Positions 34,601 through 42,910 of a stretch of DNA of 64,000 bases are shown here, one piece after another. This DNA comes from Streptomyces toyocaensis (GTDB taxonomy: Bacteria; Actinomycetota; Actinomycetes; Streptomycetales; Streptomycetaceae). A program made the translations under genes and the position numbers. The stretch spans positions 62,001-126,000 of the forward strand of contig NZ_JFCB01000013.1 of the NCBI RefSeq assembly GCF_000725125.1, read 5' to 3'. Each line of letters starts with the position of its first letter. Position 1 is the stretch's first letter. The notes below the pieces were generated by a model. That model worked only from the letters and a program-made list of their open reading frames with translations. It was not told the origin of the DNA and did not search any database.

Positions 34601-36281
34601 CGCAGGACCGGCCGCCGCACGCCCCGACGACACGGCCCGCTGCCTCGCCCTGTCCCGTGAGGCGGCCACCCGTGCCGACACCTCGCCCCCGGCCGAGCGC
34701 CTCGAAGCCGCCGTCGCCTGGGGCGACTTCGCCGCCGCCCGCGCCGCCGACGGGGACGGTGACTGGGCCGAGGCCGCCGACGCCCACGCGGTCGCCGTCG
34801 ACCTGCTCACGCTCCTCACCTGGCGCGGACTGTCCCGCGGTGACCGAGAGCGCCGCCTGGCCCCGTACGCGCACGTGGCCACCGACGCCGCCGCCTGCGC
34901 GATTCTCGCCGGACGGCCCGAACAGGCTGTCGAACTCCTCGACCAGGGCCGCTCCGTCCTGTGGAGCCAGGTCCTCGACACCCGCACCGACCTCACCGCG
35001 CTCCACACCGCCCACCCCGACCAGGCGGCCCGCCTGGAGGAACTGCGGGCGGGCCTCGACGACCTGCCCGACGGCCCGACCGGACCCGGCGACCGCACCG
35101 AGCACCGGCGTCGCCTGGCCCGCGCCTGGGACACCCTGCTCGACGAGATCCGGCGCCTGCCCGGCTTCGCGCACTTCCTGAAGCCACTGCCCTTCGCCGA
35201 CCTCTCGGCCGCCACCGCCGGCGGCCCCATGATCCTCGTCAACGTCAGCCGGTTCCGCTGCGACGCCCTCGTGGTCACCCCCGGCCGGGTCCATCTCGTC
35301 CCCCTGCCCCGCCTGACCGCCCCCGCGGCGCAGCGCCGCACGCGGGACTACCTCGCCGCCCTCGAACGCCTCGACGACCCCGGCACGCCCACCGGACCCA
35401 CCCAGCAGGCCGTGCTGGGCACCCTGGAGTGGCTGTGGGACACGGTCGCCGCCCCGGTCCTCGACTCCGACCTCGCCCGGTCCTGGCGGGGCGGACGCGT
35501 GTGGTGGTGCGCGACCGGCCCGCTCGCTTTGCTGCCCCTGCACGCCGCCGGCTACCACGACCCCGACGACGATCGCGAGGACGACGCCGTCCTGGCCCGC
35601 GTGGTCTCCTCGTACATGCCGACCCTGCGCGGCCTCCTGCGGGCCCGGCGCCCCGCCGCGCCGCCCGACCACGTACGCCGGCTGCTGATCCTGGCCCTCG
35701 GCGCCCCACCGCCGTACGCGTCCCATCTCGCCCCCCTGCCCGGCGCCCGCCAGGAGGCCGAAGCGCTGCGCCGCCGCTTCCCCGAACGGCACACCCTGCG
35801 GTTCGACGCGGCCGCCACCGCCCAGCAGGCGCTGCACCTGCTCGACGGCCACACCTGCGTCCACTTCGCCTGCCACGCCGGCCAGAACCTCGCCGACCCC
35901 GGCAAGGGAGCCCTGTACCTGCACGACCGGCCGCTCACGGTCACCGACCTGGCCCGACTCGACCTGGATACGCCCCAGTTGGCCGTGCTCTCCGGCTGCC
36001 GGACGGCCGTCGGCGGCATCGACCTGCCCGACGAGGCCATCCATCTGGCGGCGGCCCTCCTCCTCGGCAACTTCCGGCACGTCGTCTCCACCCTGTGGCC
36101 CATCGGTGACGACAGCGCCCGCACCCTGACCGACGAGATGTACGCCCGACTGGGCGATCCCGGAGGCCGCATCCATCCCTCCCGCACCCCCCAGGCCCTC
36201 CACTGCGCGGTCCTCAAGGCCCGCCGCCGCGCCCCCGACGCCCCGCTCGCCTGGGCCTCGCACGTCCACTTCGGGCCGTAG
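31668..36281 (+). CDS. CHAT-domain caspase-like protease with TPR-like repeats
   Basis: 1537 residues, no signal peptide or membrane helix. Residues ~1-1100 are helical repeats. At least ten copies of a D-L-D/E-E/A-A-x6-A/V motif can be seen (DLDEAVDVLRSAV, DLDEALGAMKEAV, DLDEGVDALRQAL, DLEEAVASARRAV, DLDEAIELTGTVA and others), typical of TPR-like superhelices. Residues ~1270-1537 are the CHAT protease domain (clan CD). The catalytic dyad is H1403 in VHFACHAGQN and C1444 in VLSGCRTAVG, followed by EAIHLAAALLLGNFRHVVST and LWPIGD. By family it should cut a partner protein after a trigger bound by the repeats. Candidate partners are the two small divergent genes. Confidence 0.9.
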   Translation: MRLRAWGDPERRIEDSVTRYLSTGRATEVDRPQLLRDADRLLAQAAEAPPRSPERERALRLVGLLYLARELFLRQGAVLSEASHIAAALGLLHDTRPQLLPEPLWDLAVEFGADPATRAETAASFAQAEKDGGADPLAFLVALEHAVADLPRNHPRRCPYALLLAVHWLERAGTFQDAGDLDRAEQWGRAALALTATGDPTRVAALHALVATLTRQTARHDTATHAGAAVRMCRKYLAAVPPGQGEHLAVRFSLGTSLKARHAHTRASRDLDEAVDVLRSAVADAQRAGGPAPDQLRSFAATLYDRYVREHAQEDLDEALGAMKEAVSTAVARGGPAAASALRTELAALEQENAARRGLDVTRRPLRRPPTPHQRAEEGRRLVDRSQTPEGGPLTLDQGIELLGGALRELPPDFPDRAPYAAYLGQALLNRYEAEQDAADLDAAEETVRHAVRLCPEGDGNQAPFRTLLAMTADARHQRLGTPETRDAAVQRWRDLLSRPLDLTGYRRRTLHRLGAHLVARHEDTGTLSDLDEGVDALRQALDAAGPADGEHGPVALDLAAALLRRQEHSGTARDLDEARTCLTAALDRLTPDDPRHIRARDLLVTVTERRREVHTRHEEKAAPVLRSSTLVSGPADQPAVPADQAGSDPDELSSVVRHSNRVNTLLGHFLHTGDTEALTEAVDISRRLLAGMPDTHPYQALVHADLGAGLLLRFEHEGDPRDLDAAVDHLRRGAHGPDATVQQLRNQLNRQDLTVEELDRMTGGSLTGVLELTGGRGKELAHLAGALVRRFERDGAAGDLEEAVASARRAVETTPVDSTVDLHDRQAMLGLVLLTRYRHTGHRTDLDQCVDSGRAVLALTDDIVGGPPGEHRRGALTALCNRLRMRYLLTDDADDLEESVAAGREAVRLQPPGTSDEYLLTNLSLALWDRWVRHGEAADLDEAIELTGTVAHALHPSSPRRAHVLRTLARMLGDRSLAGPAAARPDDTARCLALSREAATRADTSPPAERLEAAVAWGDFAAARAADGDGDWAEAADAHAVAVDLLTLLTWRGLSRGDRERRLAPYAHVATDAAACAILAGRPEQAVELLDQGRSVLWSQVLDTRTDLTALHTAHPDQAARLEELRAGLDDLPDGPTGPGDRTEHRRRLARAWDTLLDEIRRLPGFAHFLKPLPFADLSAATAGGPMILVNVSRFRCDALVVTPGRVHLVPLPRLTAPAAQRRTRDYLAALERLDDPGTPTGPTQQAVLGTLEWLWDTVAAPVLDSDLARSWRGGRVWWCATGPLALLPLHAAGYHDPDDDREDDAVLARVVSSYMPTLRGLLRARRPAAPPDHVRRLLILALGAPPPYASHLAPLPGARQEAEALRRRFPERHTLRFDAAATAQQALHLLDGHTCVHFACHAGQNLADPGKGALYLHDRPLTVTDLARLDLDTPQLAVLSGCRTAVGGIDLPDEAIHLAAALLLGNFRHVVSTLWPIGDDSARTLTDEMYARLGDPGGRIHPSRTPQALHCAVLKARRRAPDAPLAWASHVHFGP

Positions 36282-36354
36282 GAAGGCGAGTCGGTCGGCA
36301 GAACCGACGCCAGACGTCCAACTGAGGTCGCTTCACCATCGACGACAGGTGCAG
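36282..36354. other. Possible weak terminator after CHAT gene
   Basis: GTCGGT at 36290-36295 and ACCGAC at 36303-36308 form a 6-bp stem with a 7-nt loop shortly after the CHAT stop codon. It is weak for a terminator. Confidence 0.3.
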
Positions 36355-36534
36355 CTGGTCCTCCCAGACGCCCACGATGACGTGGCACATCACCTTGCTG
36401 CCGGCGCGGTGCAGCCGGGCCACGCCCTCGGCGTCGTTCGCGATGCCGTCGATGTCGTGGACCGGCACGTCCACCGACGGGTCGACCTCGCCGCCGAGCT
36501 GCCACTGCCGGGCGAGCCCGGGTCGGGCCGGCCA
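36355..36534 (-). pseudogene. GH114 (endo-alpha-1,4-polygalactosaminidase) remnant
   Basis: The minus-strand frame LARQWQLGGEVDPSVDVPVH then DIDGIANDAEGVARLHRAG and SKVMCHVIVGVWED matches the first ~55 residues of the GH114 barrel (W-Q-x-Q-L-x-G/x-VD...DVD-x-FD...V-x-x-L-H-x-x-G-x-K-V-I-C-Y-x-x-x-G-x-W-E). Similarity stops before the catalytic region and the signal peptide is missing, so only a fragment survives. Confidence 0.6.
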
Positions 36535-36877
36535 CACCGCCCCGGTGGACGGTCCCGGCGGCCAGGGCCGCAGACCCCGCGGGCGGGTGGTCCGGCGATC
36601 ATGTCCAGGCGATGTCGGCCTCACCGTGTCCGGCCCGTCCCGCCTGTTGGCCACGGTGTCCGGGCTGCCCGGCGACCGGCCGGGAGGCGTGGGGCCCGTT
36701 CACCGTTGTCCATGGTGCCGCCGATCAGCTGCCGGGGGTGTGCGGGGGAGTACACGGTGTGCAGTGGCGGCGCCCGGTCGTCTGAAACGCGAGCAGGGAG
36801 GGCCACTTCCCACAAGAGGTCCGGTCCGGAAGAGGTCCGGTCCGGCGAAGCCATGGGGGAAGACAGAACGCGCTGCG
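36535..36877. other. Intergenic region
   Basis: 343 bp after the GH114 relic. A short direct repetition (GGTCCGGTCCGG near 36820-36845) is visible. No gene is recognised. Confidence 0.35.
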
Positions 36878-37450
36878 TCAGTGACTGTCCGGTACGACGT
36901 CGCTGTGACGGCCGGTGTCCGTCGCGAAGCGCGAGCGCCGGGCCGGGGATCTTCCCGGCACAGGGTTGGGCGGCACAGTCATCGTGGGGTGGTGGTCCGG
37001 GGCGGGTGCCAGGCGCAGATGAGCGCTGATCTGTTTTCCCGTCCCGCACGGTGCGATGACGAGGCTGTCGCTGATCGTGCGCACGAGGTGCAGTCCGTGG
37101 CCGCCGACGCGGTGGGGGTCGGGCCGATTCACCGTCGGTGCTTCGGCTGAGGTGTCCCGGACGCTGATCTTCAGTTCCTCTTCGGACAGCTCCAGGTCCA
37201 TGGCGCAGGGGCCGGGAGCGTGCCGGATGGCGTTGGTGACCATCTCGCTGACAACGAGTTCTGCGTCGATACCCAGGCGGACCGGCAGGAGGCGGCCGGC
37301 TGACAGGGCACGGACAAGGAAGGCGCGCAGGGTCCGACGTGCGTCCGCGGCGCGGGCCGCGTCGTGTGCCCAGACCGCGCTGCCGCGCAGAGTGGGGTGC
37401 TCGTCCGTCTCCTGCCCATCTTCCGCCTGCTTCATAAGCGGGATGGCCAT
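36878..37450 (-). CDS. ATP-binding anti-sigma-factor-type protein (RsbW/HATPase_c_2)
   Basis: 190 residues. The GHKL ATPase boxes are visible: ELVVSEMVTNAIRHAPG (N box, ~65-80), VRDTSAEAP (D box, ~96) and GGHGLHLVRTISD (G box, ~115-127). There is no histidine-kinase phosphoacceptor domain. Streptomycetes carry dozens of such RsbW-like kinases, which phosphorylate anti-sigma-factor antagonists or bind sigma factors. The C-terminal ~45 residues are disordered (Pro, Arg, His). The SpoIIE phosphatase 1.1 kb away is a possible functional opposite; that link is inference. Confidence 0.85.
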   Translation of the reverse strand: MAIPLMKQAEDGQETDEHPTLRGSAVWAHDAARAADARRTLRAFLVRALSAGRLLPVRLGIDAELVVSEMVTNAIRHAPGPCAMDLELSEEELKISVRDTSAEAPTVNRPDPHRVGGHGLHLVRTISDSLVIAPCGTGKQISAHLRLAPAPDHHPTMTVPPNPVPGRSPARRSRFATDTGRHSDVVPDSH

Positions 37451-37620
37451 ACGGGGCTCTTTCGTTGTGTCCGCCGCTCAGGGGCGCTTTCCGCCGTCCG
37501 TTTACCCAGGTGGCGCCCGCGCACACCGGGGGACAAGCCCGGGAGGCCGCATGGTTCCGGCGGTCGTAGGGTTCGGGGTGATTTATGGTGGCGTAGGAGG
37601 ATGTCCCTACCGGAGGTGCA

Positions 37621-38502
37621 ATGATGCGCGCCGCGGCGGCGATCGTCTCCAGGGCTGTCGGCGTGGCGCTCATCGTCGCGATTCCGGCGTGCGACCAGGA
37701 TGGGTCGGAGCCGTCGAACGTCCGGTACGGTGACTGCCCGGTCTCGGGTCGTTATGGGGAGTTCGACCTGTCGCCCGAGACGGTGGGCGCCCTCACGGTC
37801 AAAACGACCCTGCCTGCGCCCGGCTGGTGGAACGGTGACACGCCGGACTCCATCACGAGCGGCTACGAATACTGTATGGCGGCCAACATCGCCTACCGGT
37901 TGGGACTCGACCGGGTGACGGTGAAGAACGCCCCCTTCCCGGAGATCGTGTCCGGCCGGACCGAGAACTTCGACCTGGCCCTTGCACAGATCACGATCAC
38001 CCCGGAACGGAGCAAGGTCGCGGATTTCTCCCCGCCCTACCTCTCCTCGACCCTGGGTCTGCTGATCAGGGACGGTGAGGAGATCAACGAGGACAACATC
38101 CGCGACGTCCGCGTCGGAGTGGCCGAGGGCACCACGGGCGAGGATTTCGTCAAGAACCGCATCAAGCCGACCAAGCCCGTGACCGCGTTCGCCAACGACC
38201 CGGAGATGGTCACGGCGCTGGAGGAGGGGCGGATCGACGCGGTCATCCACGACACGACGATCCTGCTCGCGTATCCCCAGCAGAGGGAGGACAGCGTTCG
38301 CCTCGTGGGTCAGTACAGGACCGGCCAGAGTTACGGCGCCCTGTACCCGAAGGGGTCACCCGACAAGGACGAACTGGACCGAGTCATCAAGCAGCTGATC
38401 GACGACGGGACGCTCGCCAAACTGTCGGCCGTCTACCTCGGGGCCGCCTTCGGCCAGGACCCGGTCAAGATCCCGTACCTCACGGTCGACGACGGCTCCT
38501 GA
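37621..38502 (+). CDS. Solute-binding lipoprotein of amino-acid ABC type (family 3)
   Basis: 293 residues. A signal peptide ending VAIPAC suggests lipidation at the cysteine (~25). The mature part follows the family 3 solute-binding order: TLPAPGWWNGDTPDSITSG YEY region, FDLALAQITITPERSKVADF then SPPYLSSTLGLLI, VGVAEGTTGEDFV, and DAVIHDTTILLAYPQ. It would bind a polar amino acid or related solute outside the membrane. No permease or ATPase gene is adjacent, so it is an orphan receptor that either serves a distant importer or has a sensory role with the phosphatase encoded convergently. Confidence 0.85.
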   Translation: MMRAAAAIVSRAVGVALIVAIPACDQDGSEPSNVRYGDCPVSGRYGEFDLSPETVGALTVKTTLPAPGWWNGDTPDSITSGYEYCMAANIAYRLGLDRVTVKNAPFPEIVSGRTENFDLALAQITITPERSKVADFSPPYLSSTLGLLIRDGEEINEDNIRDVRVGVAEGTTGEDFVKNRIKPTKPVTAFANDPEMVTALEEGRIDAVIHDTTILLAYPQQREDSVRLVGQYRTGQSYGALYPKGSPDKDELDRVIKQLIDDGTLAKLSAVYLGAAFGQDPVKIPYLTVDDGS

Positions 38503-38523
38503 ACGCGCCTGGGCGTGGACACC

Positions 38524-38561
38524 GTGAGGTGAGTGACGGGCCGGTGCCCGTCCCGCCTCAC
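38524..38561. terminator. Bidirectional hairpin between convergent genes
   Basis: GACGGGC at 38535-38541 and GCCCGTC at 38546-38552 pair around a CGGT loop. An outer GTGAGG (38524-38529) pairs with CCTCAC (38556-38561). The structure overlaps the last codon of the minus-strand phosphatase gene and can serve both directions. Confidence 0.7.
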
Positions 38562-41338
38562 AGGTCCGCCGTCAGGAGACCGCTCAGGTCCCCGGCGGCT
38601 CCGGCGGACAGTGTCTGCTCAGCCCAGATGATCTTGCCTCCGTCGGTGTACCGGGTGCCCCAGCGGCGCGACAGTTGCGCCACGAGAAACAGACCACGGC
38701 CCCCTTCGTCGGTGATAGCCGCGCGGCGCAGGTGCGGGGAGGTGTTGCTGCCGTCGCTGACCTCGCAGATCAGGCTGTCGCCGTCGCGCAGCAGCCGCAG
38801 CCCGATGGGGCTCACTCCGTAACGGATGGCGTTCGTGACCAGTTCGCTCAGGATCAGCTCGGTCGTGAACGCGGCGTCGCCGAGCCCCCAGGACTCCAGC
38901 CTGCCGGCGGCCTCGGCGCGGATCCGGGACACGGCGGCGGGGTCGTCGGGTACCTCCCACTCTGCGACCTGCGCCGGGTCGAGCAGCCGGGTGCGCGCGA
39001 CGAGCAAGGCGATGTCGTCACTCGCCCTGGTGTGCAGCATTGCGTTCAGCACCGCCCGGCAGGTGTCGTCCGGGGTGGCGCCGTCGGTATGGGCCAGTGC
39101 CTCCTTCAGCAGGCCGAGCCCTACGTCGATGTCACGGCCTTTGGCCTCCACCAGGCCGTCGGTGTAGAGGATCAGCCGGCTGTCGGCGGCCGGCCGGAGT
39201 TCGGCCGTCTCGACCGGCAGACCTCCTCCCACGCCGAGCGGCGGGGCAACGGGGATGTCGGGGAAGGTCACGGAGCCGTCGGGCGAAACCAGCGCGGGAC
39301 CGGGATGACCGGCCCGGGCGACGACACACCGCCCGGACACCGGATCATAGACGGCATAAAGGCAGGTGGCACCGGTGACGGCCTCGGTCCTTCCCTCGGC
39401 CGCCGCGTCCTGGTCGATCCGGGTGACCAGGTCGTCCAGGTGCGCGAGAAGCTCGTCCGGAGGCAGGTCCAGGGAAGCGAAGTTGTGCACCGCGGTTCTC
39501 AGACGACCCATCGTCGCGGCGGCGTGCAGTCCGTGTCCCACGACGTCGCCGACCACCAGGGCCACCCGGGCCCCCGGCAAGGGGATGACGTCGTACCAGT
39601 CGCCGCCCACACCTGCCTGGGCGGGAAGGTACCGGTGCCCGACCTGCAAGGCGGACAGCTCGGGGAGTGCGCCGGGCAGCAGGCTGCGCTGGAGGGTGAC
39701 GGCCGTGGTGTGCTCGCGGGTGTAGCGGCGCGCGTTGTCGATGCACACGGCCGCCCGGGCGGCGAGTTCCTCGGCGGGGGACAGGTCGTCCGACTCGAAG
39801 GGGTCCTGATCCGAACGCCAGAACTCCACGACGCCCAGCAGCTGGCCCCGGGCCTGGAGAGGCACCGAGATCATGGAATGGATACCGAACTCGATGACTT
39901 CCCGCGTCTGCTCCGGGTCCTGGGCGCGCCATCCGTCGGCCATGGCGAGGTGCGGGACGAGGACCGGCCGACCGGTGGTCATACCCACGGACGCGGGGTT
40001 GTCGGGCAGGTAGCGCAAAGGCGTTCCGACGGGGGCAAGGGGCGCCCCCTCCCGGATGCCCGCGGCCGCGATGCGGCGCATTTCCATACGCGCCCCCGTG
40101 GGTTCACCCCCCAGCAGCACGGGCTCGACCAACTCGACGGTGGCGAAGTCGGCGAAGCGTGGGACGGCCACCTCGGTCAGCTCCTCGGCGGTGCGCTCGA
40201 TGTCCAGGGTGGTGCCGATCCGCGTGCTGGCCTCGTAGAGCAGTTGCAGGCGCCCGCCCGCCACCTCCGCGCGGCCCGCGAGGGCGCGCAACTCGGTGGT
40301 GTCGCGAAGGGTGGCGACTGCCCCCCCTTTCGGGCCCACGGGTCGCAGGTTGACCGCGAGCAGGAGGTCCCCGGCGAGGAAGACCTTGTCGGTGACCGCA
40401 CGGCCCGATTCCAGCAGTCCGGCCAGGGCCGGGCTCAGGCCGAGTGCGGTGACCGGCCTGCCCTCGGCCTCCGGTGGCAGTTCGAGCAGCCGGCGCGCCT
40501 CGTCGTTGACCAGCAGCAGCCTTCCGTCACCGTCCAGAATGATCACGCCTTCACGGACCGAGTGCAGCACCGCGTCGTGATGCTCGTACATGCGTGTCAT
40601 CTCCACCGGCAACAGACCTCGGGTCTGGCGCCGCAAGCGCCCGCTGACCAGTGCCGACCCGCCCGCGGCCAGCAGCAGCGCGACTCCGCCGGCGGCGAAG
40701 ATCACCGGCAGTTGGTGCTGCACGGTACTGGTCACTTTGTCCACCGTGACCCCCACGGTGACCAGGCCGACGGCGGTCCCCTTCTCGTTGAAGACGGCCA
40801 CCGTCGAGTCGACCGCCTTTCCCAGACTGCTGTCGAACGTGGTCTGGTGGGGTTGGCCTTCGAGCGCGTCGCCGTAGGAGGCGGAGACGTGCTCCCCGAT
40901 CTGGTCCGGGTCCGGGTGGGTCCAGCGGAAGCCGTAAGGGCTCAGCGCCACGACGTAGTCGACGCCGGTCTTCTTGCGCACTGCCTCGGCATGGGGCTGG
41001 AGTGCCGCGGTCGGGTCGTCGCTCTGCATCGCCTCCGCGGTGCCCGGTGCTTTCGCGAACGACTCAGCCGCCACCAGCGACCGATCGCCGGCCTCTTGGA
41101 TCGCGCTGTTGCGGTCCTGGATCACGAGCGCCACCACGGCCGTGGCGATGAGCAGCAGGACGACCACCAGTTGCAGCAGGAAGACCTGGCCGGCGACGCT
41201 GCGCGGCTTCAGCAAGGACAGGACGCGCGGGCCGGCCGGACGGTGATGTGCCTGCGGGCCGGCTTCCGGCGGCCCGGTCTCCGGCGGCACTCGGCCGTCC
41301 CGTCGGCTCGACGGGACGTGTTGCCGGATTTTACCCAT
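38558..41338 (-). CDS. Membrane sensor SpoIIE-type protein phosphatase with ATPase domain
   Basis: 926 residues. A transmembrane helix at ~50-70 and a second at ~215-235 flank an extracellular Cache-like sensor (DRSLVAAESFAKAPG ... DYVVALSPYGFRWTHPDPDQ). A PAS domain follows (HDAVLHSVREGVIILDGDGR), then a GAF domain (~375-545). The PP2C/SpoIIE domain (~565-780) shows VGGDWYDVIPL, VVGDVVGHGL, ILYTDGLVEAKGR and ASDDIALLVAR, with the metal-binding aspartates intact. The C-terminus is an RsbW-like ATPase (SELVTNAIRYG ... GGRGLFLVAQL). By family it reads an external signal and switches a partner-switching sigma-factor pathway. Confidence 0.9.
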   Translation of the reverse strand: MGKIRQHVPSSRRDGRVPPETGPPEAGPQAHHRPAGPRVLSLLKPRSVAGQVFLLQLVVVLLLIATAVVALVIQDRNSAIQEAGDRSLVAAESFAKAPGTAEAMQSDDPTAALQPHAEAVRKKTGVDYVVALSPYGFRWTHPDPDQIGEHVSASYGDALEGQPHQTTFDSSLGKAVDSTVAVFNEKGTAVGLVTVGVTVDKVTSTVQHQLPVIFAAGGVALLLAAGGSALVSGRLRRQTRGLLPVEMTRMYEHHDAVLHSVREGVIILDGDGRLLLVNDEARRLLELPPEAEGRPVTALGLSPALAGLLESGRAVTDKVFLAGDLLLAVNLRPVGPKGGAVATLRDTTELRALAGRAEVAGGRLQLLYEASTRIGTTLDIERTAEELTEVAVPRFADFATVELVEPVLLGGEPTGARMEMRRIAAAGIREGAPLAPVGTPLRYLPDNPASVGMTTGRPVLVPHLAMADGWRAQDPEQTREVIEFGIHSMISVPLQARGQLLGVVEFWRSDQDPFESDDLSPAEELAARAAVCIDNARRYTREHTTAVTLQRSLLPGALPELSALQVGHRYLPAQAGVGGDWYDVIPLPGARVALVVGDVVGHGLHAAATMGRLRTAVHNFASLDLPPDELLAHLDDLVTRIDQDAAAEGRTEAVTGATCLYAVYDPVSGRCVVARAGHPGPALVSPDGSVTFPDIPVAPPLGVGGGLPVETAELRPAADSRLILYTDGLVEAKGRDIDVGLGLLKEALAHTDGATPDDTCRAVLNAMLHTRASDDIALLVARTRLLDPAQVAEWEVPDDPAAVSRIRAEAAGRLESWGLGDAAFTTELILSELVTNAIRYGVSPIGLRLLRDGDSLICEVSDGSNTSPHLRRAAITDEGGRGLFLVAQLSRRWGTRYTDGGKIIWAEQTLSAGAAGDLSGLLTADL

Positions 41339-41582
41339 TTTCCCAGTATCGGTGACCGGCCCGGCGAGTGCGGCTCAGGACAAGCTCGCCGGGCGATGCC
41401 GCGGTGAGCTGAGCGTTTCCTTGAACCCGTCGGCGGACATGGCGCGGCAGCCCCCACCCGCACCTGGCGGCCCGCCCTCGGCCGGACCCGGCCCGGCCCG
41501 AAGTGAACCGAACGGGGACCCACGGGTACCAGGCCGTTGTCGATGCATGCACCCGCGGAATCGACCAACCCTTGCGTCCTTG

Positions 41583-42575
41583 TCAGCTCGGCCCGGGGAG
41601 CGACGCTCTGAGCCCATCCGGCAAACGTGCGGGTGCGTAAGCGCGATTCACCCACTTCTGAAGATGTGGTGCTTGAGCCAACAGACCGCGGTAGGTGCGG
41701 ACGGCATGGTGGTGGAGAGCCTCGACCACCGGCGGTTCGACCAGCTCGCGACGCCAGACGAGGAGGTGTCGCTGCCATAGGGGATCTCCCGCCAGCGGTT
41801 TGACCAATACCCCGTCGATGGGACACACCGTGGGCTGGACAGCGGTCACTCCCAGCCCTTTGGCGATCATCGACTGCAACTGATCGAGGACGTGGAACTC
41901 GTGTGTGCCGACGGGCATGAAGCCGGCGGCCCGGCAGGCATCGTAGAAGGCACCGGGCCACCCCACCCCATCGTCGGAGGCAACGAACCAGGTGTCCTCG
42001 GACAATTCCTCCAACGGCACCTCGATGCGGTGCGCCAGTGGGTGGTCGGCATGTATGGCCACGAAGATCGGGACAGTATTGATGGCGCGGTGCGCCAGAG
42101 CGGTGGAGTGCCGCACCGGCAGCCCTGGGTAATCGACACCCAGCGCGGCATCGAGTTCGCCGGATTCCAGGAGCTCAAGGAGTTCACCGGTGGCGTACAC
42201 GCTGCTGACGCAGACCGTGAGGTGCGGGCAAGCGTCGCGGAGGGCGTCCAGAAGCGTGGGCACCACCGGTGTGTTGGTCACGCCGAGGCGGAGTGTAGCG
42301 GCCGCTGCGGGCGGGAAACCCATGTGCCGTCGCCCGAGGGCATCAGCGCGGGTCAGAATGTCGCGAGCCCGGCTCACGACCTCCGCCCCGTAGGCTGTCA
42401 GCTCCACACCCGTGCTGCTGCGCACGAACAGCCCTTCACCAAGCAGTCGCTCGATTCGACGTAGCTGTGTACTCAGCGCCGGCTGGGTGAACCCCAGCGC
42501 GACCGCTGCCCGGCCGACGCTCCCGGAATCCGCGATCGCGCACAGCACACGCAGGTGGCGCAGCTCGAGTTCCAT
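41583..42575 (-). CDS. LysR family transcriptional regulator
   Basis: 330 residues from the ATG at 42575; an open extension to 42653 lacks homologous character. The N-terminal winged helix is classical: LRHLRVLCAIADSGSVGRAA then VALGFTQPALSTQLRRIERL. The remaining ~240 residues are the periplasmic-binding-like effector domain (LRLGVTNTPVVPTLLDALRD). Two aminopeptidase P genes are divergent from it across a 335-bp region containing repeated ATGCG elements. It is therefore their likely regulator, possibly sensing an amino acid or peptide. Confidence 0.88.
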   Translation of the reverse strand: MELELRHLRVLCAIADSGSVGRAAVALGFTQPALSTQLRRIERLLGEGLFVRSSTGVELTAYGAEVVSRARDILTRADALGRRHMGFPPAAAATLRLGVTNTPVVPTLLDALRDACPHLTVCVSSVYATGELLELLESGELDAALGVDYPGLPVRHSTALAHRAINTVPIFVAIHADHPLAHRIEVPLEELSEDTWFVASDDGVGWPGAFYDACRAAGFMPVGTHEFHVLDQLQSMIAKGLGVTAVQPTVCPIDGVLVKPLAGDPLWQRHLLVWRRELVEPPVVEALHHHAVRTYRGLLAQAPHLQKWVNRAYAPARLPDGLRASLPGPS

Positions 42576-42610
42576 CAGTACACCTCGCTGTGGGCGGCAA
42601 CGGGCGTCCA

Positions 42611-42716
42611 TTATGCGTGTCGGCACCGCATGTACGGCGTCCGGTGACGCCACTCACCGGAAGCGGAGACGCACGGCCTCGCCGACTCCCTGACCGGACC
42701 GCCGGACGTTATGCGT
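42611..42716. promoter_or_regulatory. Candidate LysR sites upstream of aminopeptidase genes
   Basis: ATGCGTGTCGGCACCGCAT at 42613-42631 is an interrupted palindrome (ATGCG-N9-CGCAT) starting 38 bp from the LysR start codon. The 8-mer TTATGCGT occurs at 42611-42618 and again at 42709-42716. One strong and one partial site between divergent genes is the usual LysR arrangement. The remaining ~190 bp to the aminopeptidase start show no other pattern. Confidence 0.45.
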
Positions 42717-42910
42717 AGTCCGTGCGTTCTCCTATGCCCCAGCCCGTTGTCCCAGCGGAATTGGTCGTGCAAATCTCGACTCCGCATCCTGGCCCGTCGA
42801 GGTGCAGCGGATCCGCTCTCTGTACTCCGCCCTGTTGCCACCAATGTATGCGGTGACTGAGACCAGGCCCTGTTCGAGAGACGGAGGTCGTCAAGCAAGG
42901 AGGTAGGTCC

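Noticed and set aside
33564..36269. About 900-codon minus-strand frame over the CHAT gene
   Set aside because: The plus strand has repeats and the protease dyad; the minus frame shows only Gly/Val/Gln-rich shadow sequence.
38675..41407. 910-codon plus-strand frame over the SpoIIE gene
   Set aside because: Antisense shadow; the minus strand carries PAS, GAF, SpoIIE and ATPase motifs.
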